A DNA stretch of 64,000 bases, taken from JAJRAG01 sp050010535. Its GTDB lineage: Archaea; Thermoplasmatota; Thermoplasmata; Methanomassiliicoccales; JACIVX01. Shown piece after piece: positions 60,096-64,000 of the stretch. The stretch covers positions 1 to 64,000 of the forward strand of contig JBEKKT010000019.1 in NCBI GenBank assembly GCA_050010535.1. Reading direction: 5' to 3'. The position numbers were made by a program, and so were the translations under genes. Under the pieces are notes generated by a model, which saw nothing but the letters and a program-made list of their open reading frames with translations, was not told the DNA's origin and made no database searches. The first letter of the stretch is position 1, and the number at the start of each line of letters is the position of its first letter.

Positions 60096-61465
60096 TGCTT
60101 TACCCCGAAGAATTCTGAATGTATAGCTCTTGTCGTCCTCTCGAGATCCTTTGAATCGACCGTGAAATGATACGCCACCATCGATGCCCCGGCGGAGATC
60201 ATACCTACACTAACACCTTCTTTCGAGACTGCCGTGAAGACTCTAGCCGCGACGCCCTTACGGTATCCCAACCCCTCTCCCACGACGCAGAGAAGGGCGA
60301 TGTCGTCGACCGTCTCTATCCTGTCGATGACATCCCTTTTCAGGTCCACCAAGACCTTTTTCGCCGTTCCGAGGAACTTCTTCTCGATTAGTAGTGCAAC
60401 GCAAGTTTGCGATGTTGCCGCCGAGTATATATTCACGCCTGCGTCGCTCAACCTCTGCGAGATCTCATACATGACACCGGTCTTGTATCCCGCGCCAGCA
60501 CCATACGCCTTGATGATCGCAAGGTTCCTCATGCAGGAGATGCTCTTGATTGCGCCGCCCATCTCCACACCACTCGGCTCAATGACCGTCCCCTCCTTAT
60601 CTGGCTCGAAAACGTTCTTGACCTTGATGATGATGTTCTTCTCCCTGGCGGGTTCAACGGTCCTCGGGTGCAGGACCTTGGCGCCGAAATAGGAGAGCTC
60701 GGCGGCCTCGTCGTAGGAGAGGTTCTCGATCGTCACGGCCTCCTTGACGATCTTTGGGTCGACGCTCATGAACCCGTCCACATCTTTCCATATTTCCAGG
60801 ACCCTTGCATCGATCGCATTCGCGATGACGCTGGCGCTGTAGTCGCTCCCGTTCCTCCCGAATACGGCCACGTGGCCTTCCGGTGTCCTCCCAAAGAACC
60901 CCGTCACGACGGGTGTCTCCTGCTTCTCGAACATGGCTCTTGTCTTCGGCTGAATGTTCTTCCTCGTCTCCTTGAGGTCGGCGGTCGCATTTCCATAAGT
61001 CCCTTCGGTCGTGATGCCGAGCTCATCCGCATCCACCGGAACGGCGTTGACGCCCATGTCTTGGAGCATTGCGGCGGTGAGAATGACGGAGAATCTCTCT
61101 CCGAAGCTCTGGACGAGGTCCATGGTTCTCGGTGTGAGTTCCTCGAGATAGGAAATTCCATACAGCACTTTCTCAAGCTTGGAAAGACGTTCCATCAGAC
61201 GCGTGATCGCCTGCTGTTTCGTCTCCATGTCTTTCGAAACACCTCCGAGGATTGACACGTGGATGTCCTTGAGCTTCTCGATGAAGTGCTGGACCTCCTC
61301 ATCCCTTCTCGACTCGGAAACGAATGAGACGATCGAATCCGTAACGCCCTGGACAGCGCTCACCACGACTACCTTTGGCTCGGGATCCGATGCGATGATT
61401 CTCCCGACCATCAGCATCGACTCGCTGTTCTTAAGAGAGCTACCCCCGAATTTCAGGACCTTCAT
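60092..61465 (-). CDS. lysC: Aspartate kinase
   Basis: 457 residues. MKVLKFGGSSLKN is the kinase glycine loop, SFGERFSVILTAAML, TPVVTGFFGRTPEGHVAVFGRNGSDYSASVIANAIDA and LHPRTVEPAREKNIIIKVKNVF are family motifs, and the C-terminus holds two ACT domains for feedback control. It phosphorylates aspartate, opening the lysine/threonine/methionine pathway. It is coupled on both sides by ATGA overlaps with the PHP gene and pheA. Confidence 0.97.
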   Translation of the reverse strand: MKVLKFGGSSLKNSESMLMVGRIIASDPEPKVVVVSAVQGVTDSIVSFVSESRRDEEVQHFIEKLKDIHVSILGGVSKDMETKQQAITRLMERLSKLEKVLYGISYLEELTPRTMDLVQSFGERFSVILTAAMLQDMGVNAVPVDADELGITTEGTYGNATADLKETRKNIQPKTRAMFEKQETPVVTGFFGRTPEGHVAVFGRNGSDYSASVIANAIDARVLEIWKDVDGFMSVDPKIVKEAVTIENLSYDEAAELSYFGAKVLHPRTVEPAREKNIIIKVKNVFEPDKEGTVIEPSGVEMGGAIKSISCMRNLAIIKAYGAGAGYKTGVMYEISQRLSDAGVNIYSAATSQTCVALLIEKKFLGTAKKVLVDLKRDVIDRIETVDDIALLCVVGEGLGYRKGVAARVFTAVSKEGVSVGMISAGASMVAYHFTVDSKDLERTTRAIHSEFFGVKQ

Positions 61466-62121
61466 CTCTTGCGAATCCTCCTCATGACCTCGAGCGGCGT
61501 CTTCCTGACTGCCCTCTCCGCCTCCGCTTTGGAGAGCCCGGCGGCCAGCCCTCTGATTATCGCCTCGTCCTCGCTCAACAGATCCTCAGGCGCATGCGCG
61601 TCGGTGTTGACGACCATCCTGGCGCCGGTCTCCATCGCGAGTTTCGCGACGTGCCCGTTCGTGGCAGAGTGTGCGATCCGAGATGTGATCTCGAGCACGA
61701 TGGCGTTGTCCTTCGCCGCCTGGGCCTCTTCAAGCGTTATGAATCCGGGGTGGGCGAGAACGTCTACGTCCGGGTTGTTGACAGCTGCGCGATTCGTCCC
61801 CCCCTCCACAGGCTCGCTGATGGTTTCACCGTGAACGACCACGAGTTCCGCTCCCAATCTCCTGGCCTCAGCCACGACCATATCGATCTTCGAAACGGGG
61901 ACGTGCGTGATCTCGACCCCGAGGATTGCCTCAATGTCCCATTCTTCTGCGAGGTCGCAGTCCTTTGAGGTCTCCTTGATGACCCTCTCGATCGTGGAAA
62001 GCGAGACATGATCGGTGAACGCGATGCCGCTATGTCCTTTGGCAAGAGCTCTTCTGGCGAGCTCGATCGGCAGCAGCTCGCCATCGCTCAACAAAGTGTG
62101 AGTGTGAAGGTCGATCCTCAT
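61462..62121 (-). CDS. PHP-family phosphoesterase, probable histidinol-phosphatase
   Basis: 219 residues from the ATG at 62121; the longer frame lacks homology. DLHTHTLLSDGELLP, AFTDHVS and VVHGETI with VLAHPGFIT, NTDAHAPEDL are the PHP metal-binding motifs. In a histidine operon this fold usually supplies histidinol-phosphate phosphatase. That identity is inferred from its place between hisIE and lysC; other PHP hydrolase roles are possible. Its start overlaps the hisIE stop (ATGA). Confidence 0.85.
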   Translation of the reverse strand: MRIDLHTHTLLSDGELLPIELARRALAKGHSGIAFTDHVSLSTIERVIKETSKDCDLAEEWDIEAILGVEITHVPVSKIDMVVAEARRLGAELVVVHGETISEPVEGGTNRAAVNNPDVDVLAHPGFITLEEAQAAKDNAIVLEITSRIAHSATNGHVAKLAMETGARMVVNTDAHAPEDLLSEDEAIIRGLAAGLSKAEAERAVRKTPLEVMRRIRKR

Positions 62122-62723
62122 TTTCTCCTCTCTGACAGTTGCCTGAATACTTCCTCCGGTTGAAGTTCGAGGTGCTCCATTAGGACCATCAGATGGTACA
62201 TCAGGTCCGCCACTTCCCAAGTCTGGGCTTTTCTATCTTCGCCCTTCGCGGAGATCACGACCTCTGCCGCCTCCTCCACGACCTTCTTCAGCAGCTTGTC
62301 CTCATCCTGAAACAGGATGTAGGTATAGCTCCCCTCTGTCGGGTGCTTCTTCCGGTCCTCTATGACCCTTCTCAGCTCGGGGATTATCGCTGCAGTGCCA
62401 GCGATGTCGCCATAGAGTATCTCTTCGAAGCAGGAGGGTCTGTCGAGGTGGCAGGCGTTCCCGGTCTGCTTCACCCTGACGAGGAGGGCATCGGAATCGC
62501 AATCGAGCTGTATCGAGACGATATCCTGCACATCCCCGGAGCTCTCGCCCTTCATCCAGAGCTTCTGCCTGGATCTGCTCCAGAAGTGGGTCTTCCCGGT
62601 CTCGAGCATCTTGTTGTACGCCTCCTCGTTCGCGTATGCCATCATCAGTACTTCATTCGTCCTGGCATCCTGAACGATGACAGGTATGAGGCCGTCCTTG
62701 TCAAGCTTGAAGGGAAGCGTCAT
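62118..62723 (-). CDS. hisIE: Phosphoribosyl-AMP cyclohydrolase / phosphoribosyl-ATP pyrophosphatase (HisI-HisE fusion)
   Basis: 201 residues from the ATG at 62723, which overlaps the hisF stop (ATGA). The HisI part holds VLMMAYANEEAY and HFWSRSRQKLWMKGESSGDVQDIVSIQLDCDSDALLVRV; a CHLDRPSCF motif follows. The HisE part (about 115-201) has DKLLKKVVEEAAEVVIS and VADLMYHLMVLM. The fusion performs the second and third steps of histidine synthesis. In-frame codons upstream to 63008 lack homology. Confidence 0.97.
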   Translation of the reverse strand: MTLPFKLDKDGLIPVIVQDARTNEVLMMAYANEEAYNKMLETGKTHFWSRSRQKLWMKGESSGDVQDIVSIQLDCDSDALLVRVKQTGNACHLDRPSCFEEILYGDIAGTAAIIPELRRVIEDRKKHPTEGSYTYILFQDEDKLLKKVVEEAAEVVISAKGEDRKAQTWEVADLMYHLMVLMEHLELQPEEVFRQLSERRK

Positions 62724-63472
62724 CTCACTCTCACCCCTCTCTCCCGAAGGTAGTCCTTGACGTCGCCAACCGTGTACTTCCCGTAATGGAATATAGACGC
62801 CGCGAGCGCCGCCTCCGCGTTCGTCTGGTTGAAGACCTCGTAAATGTGCTCGAGTTTGCCGCAGCCGCCCGATGCTATTACGGGGACATTCACGGCATCG
62901 GCGATCGCTGACGTGAGCTTCAAGTCGTACCCGTCCTGAGTCCCATCCGCGTCCATGCTGGTCAGGAGTACTTCCCCAGCACCAAGTTCCTCCGCCTTGA
63001 TCGCCCATTCGACTGCATCAAGCGATGTCCTTTTCCTTCCGCCGTGCGTATACACGATCCAGGAAGCGTCATCCTTCTTCGCATCGATCGCCACGACGAC
63101 GCACTGCCTTCCGAAATCCTCCGCACATTCGGAAATCGTCTCGGGATGCTGGACCGCCACCGTATTGATCGAGACCTTGTCCGCTCCTGCATTGAGCGCG
63201 TCCCTCACGTCTTTTCTTCCTCCGATACCCCCGCCGACCGTCAAGGGAACGAACAGCCTCTCTGCGGTCTTTTTCACGACGTCCAGGAGTGTCTTCCTTC
63301 CTTCGACGCTGGCCGAGATGTCCAGGAACACTATCTCATCGGCCCCTTGTTTCTCATACTCGGTCGCCATGTCCGGTGGATAACCGACACCTTTAAGGTT
63401 CTGGAACTTGACGCCCTTGACCACCTTCCCCTCGGTCACGTCGAGGCAGGGGATGATCCTTTTCGCCAGCAG
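62720..63472 (-). CDS. hisF: Imidazole glycerol phosphate synthase cyclase subunit, CTG start
   Basis: 250 residues. AKRIIPCLDV at the N-terminus, EIVFLDISAS, PLTVGGGI, ADKVSINT, VLLTSMDADGTQDGYD and ASGGCG are the HisF barrel motifs. No ATG, GTG or TTG lies near the conserved start. A CTG at 63472, two bases after the hisB stop and behind AGGAGG, would give MLAKRIIPCLDV, exactly the family N-terminus. The longer frame to 63682 is inside hisB. HisF and HisH make the imidazole ring; hisH is not in the window. Confidence 0.96.
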   Translation of the reverse strand: MLAKRIIPCLDVTEGKVVKGVKFQNLKGVGYPPDMATEYEKQGADEIVFLDISASVEGRKTLLDVVKKTAERLFVPLTVGGGIGGRKDVRDALNAGADKVSINTVAVQHPETISECAEDFGRQCVVVAIDAKKDDASWIVYTHGGRKRTSLDAVEWAIKAEELGAGEVLLTSMDADGTQDGYDLKLTSAIADAVNVPVIASGGCGKLEHIYEVFNQTNAEAALAASIFHYGKYTVGDVKDYLRERGVRVR

Positions 63473-63474
63473 CG

Positions 63475-63999
63475 CTATTCCCTCCTCATCTTCGGCTTGT
63501 CCTTCGTACTGAGCAGGTTCGTGCGCTGGATGACGGCCTTCCTTAATGAGATCCCCAGCGCCTTGAAGCCCGCCTCGACTATATGATGCTCGTCGAACCC
63601 TCTCCCGACAATGATGTGCAAAGTGATGCCAGCGGACATCGCGAAGCTTCTGAAGAAGTGTAGACAAAGGTCGTCCGGGCACTCGACGTCCACATAAGGC
63701 CTGTCGATCATGTCCACTGCCGCGGTCACTAGCGCGTCGTCCATCGGCACCGTCGCTGACGCGATCCTCTCGATTGGCTGGTCTCCGATCGCCTGGCTCA
63801 GTGCGGAACCGAGCACGATCCCGGCGTCTTCGACCACATGGTGTTTATTGTCACCGACCGCTTTCAACTCGAGATCAAAAGAGGCATACTTCACGAGGGT
63901 CTCCACCATATGCCTTAGGAATTGGTCCTCGCACTGGACAACGCTTCTTCCGGTGCCGTCGAGTTTTATTGCTATTTCTATGTCGGTCTCCCTCGTCTG
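63475..63999 (-). CDS. hisB: Imidazoleglycerol-phosphate dehydratase, N-terminus cut by window edge
   Basis: The 174 residues present run to the right edge; the frame is open beyond. QTRETDIEIAIKLDGTG-type sequence lies at the edge, and GDNKHHVVEDAGIVLG and GFDEHHIVEAGFKALGISLR carry the histidine-glutamate manganese sites of HisB. A variation is visible: FLRHMVETL where most have FFDHML. It dehydrates imidazoleglycerol phosphate. The stop is two bases from the CTG start of hisF, so hisB heads or precedes the operon here. Confidence 0.95.
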   Translation of the reverse strand, partial: QTRETDIEIAIKLDGTGRSVVQCEDQFLRHMVETLVKYASFDLELKAVGDNKHHVVEDAGIVLGSALSQAIGDQPIERIASATVPMDDALVTAAVDMIDRPYVDVECPDDLCLHFFRSFAMSAGITLHIIVGRGFDEHHIVEAGFKALGISLRKAVIQRTNLLSTKDKPKMRRE

Positions 64000-64000
64000 T

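Noticed and set aside
60407..61255. Long plus-strand ORF of 282 codons
   Set aside because: It lies wholly antisense to lysC, whose protein is unmistakable; high-GC coding DNA often leaves such an open antisense frame.
1..64000. CRISPR array, insertion sequence, prophage or integrase
   Set aside because: No regularly spaced repeats, transposase or phage proteins were seen on either strand.

Overview
The window reads as a chromosomal segment of an archaeon, most likely a member of the Thermoplasmatota or a close euryarchaeal relative. The archaeal signs are RNA polymerase subunit L, archaeosine synthase, diphthine synthase, Trm5, Hef-type helicase, Rad50/Mre11, isopentenyl phosphate kinase, PyrB/PyrI, a tRNA-Gly(UCC) gene with a bulge-helix-bulge intron, and many start codons placed about 20-35 bases behind a TATA box, as in leaderless archaeal mRNAs. 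A 5S rRNA gene stands alone with its own promoter, as in Thermoplasma-type genomes where the rRNA genes are unlinked. There are no transposases, phage genes or CRISPR arrays. The exact lineage is inference.

Layout. 1-8.5 kb: an edge-truncated isopentenyl phosphate kinase, a membrane-anchored double zinc-ribbon protein, the lone 5S rRNA, a DUF835 protein, a DUF92 membrane protein, and a roughly 1660-residue surface protein made of FG-GAP/VCBS-type repeats and PKD domains, with one membrane helix and a cytoplasmic domain ending in a zinc ribbon. 8.7-13.5 kb: a winged-helix regulator, a site-2 protease with CBS domains, a UPF0200 kinase, a Roadblock/LC7 protein and pyrBI. 13.5-16.1 kb: a TrmB-like regulator diverging from a six-gene TusA/DsrE/DsrH sulfur-relay operon; a perfect palindrome lies between the operon's TATA box and its expected transcription start. 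16.1-28.9 kb: tRNA modification and information processing (ArcS, tRNA-Gly, a giant TPR protein, TruD, RpoL, DNA ligase, Hef helicase, an A-type Fe-S carrier). 29-36.6 kb: a GNAT enzyme, a methanogenesis-marker-8 (DUF2099) protein, a LarA-type racemase, the SAF subunit of a UxaA-type dehydratase followed by a decayed catalytic subunit, an APC permease fused to two Usp domains, and a DHH phosphoesterase. 36.9-43.9 kb: a metallopeptidase-like protein, a frameshifted OB-HD protein, a broken THEP1-type NTPase, DUF72, and ADP-forming acyl-CoA synthetase overlapping a BioD-like/DRTGG protein. 43.9-49.3 kb: Rad50-Mre11, a tiny membrane protein, a double-CDGSH Fe-S protein and a small cysteine protein. 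49.4-59.2 kb: a divergent FtsZ-like protein without the catalytic motifs, DphB, Trm5, Dcd, HypF, GcvH, a methyltransferase with a nonsense codon, two flavin-reductase paralogues either side of MTA phosphorylase, and an aminotransferase. 59.2-64 kb: a translationally coupled operon hisB-hisF-hisIE-PHP-lysC-pheA, cut at the right edge.

Themes. Several proteins join zinc ribbons to membrane anchors or large scaffolds, and Roadblock-like modules recur; together these suggest surface sensing coupled to cytoplasmic small-GTPase-type regulation. Five loci have disrupted reading frames. The UxaA gene has lost conserved residues as well as frame, so it is real decay; others are single homopolymer differences that could be sequence errors. 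The most unusual items are the palindrome-controlled sulfur-relay operon, the catalytically dead FtsZ-like protein paired with a divergent small cysteine protein, the surface beta-propeller/PKD protein with its intracellular module, and two short unassigned transcript candidates near 18.0-18.2 kb and 38.96-39.07 kb.
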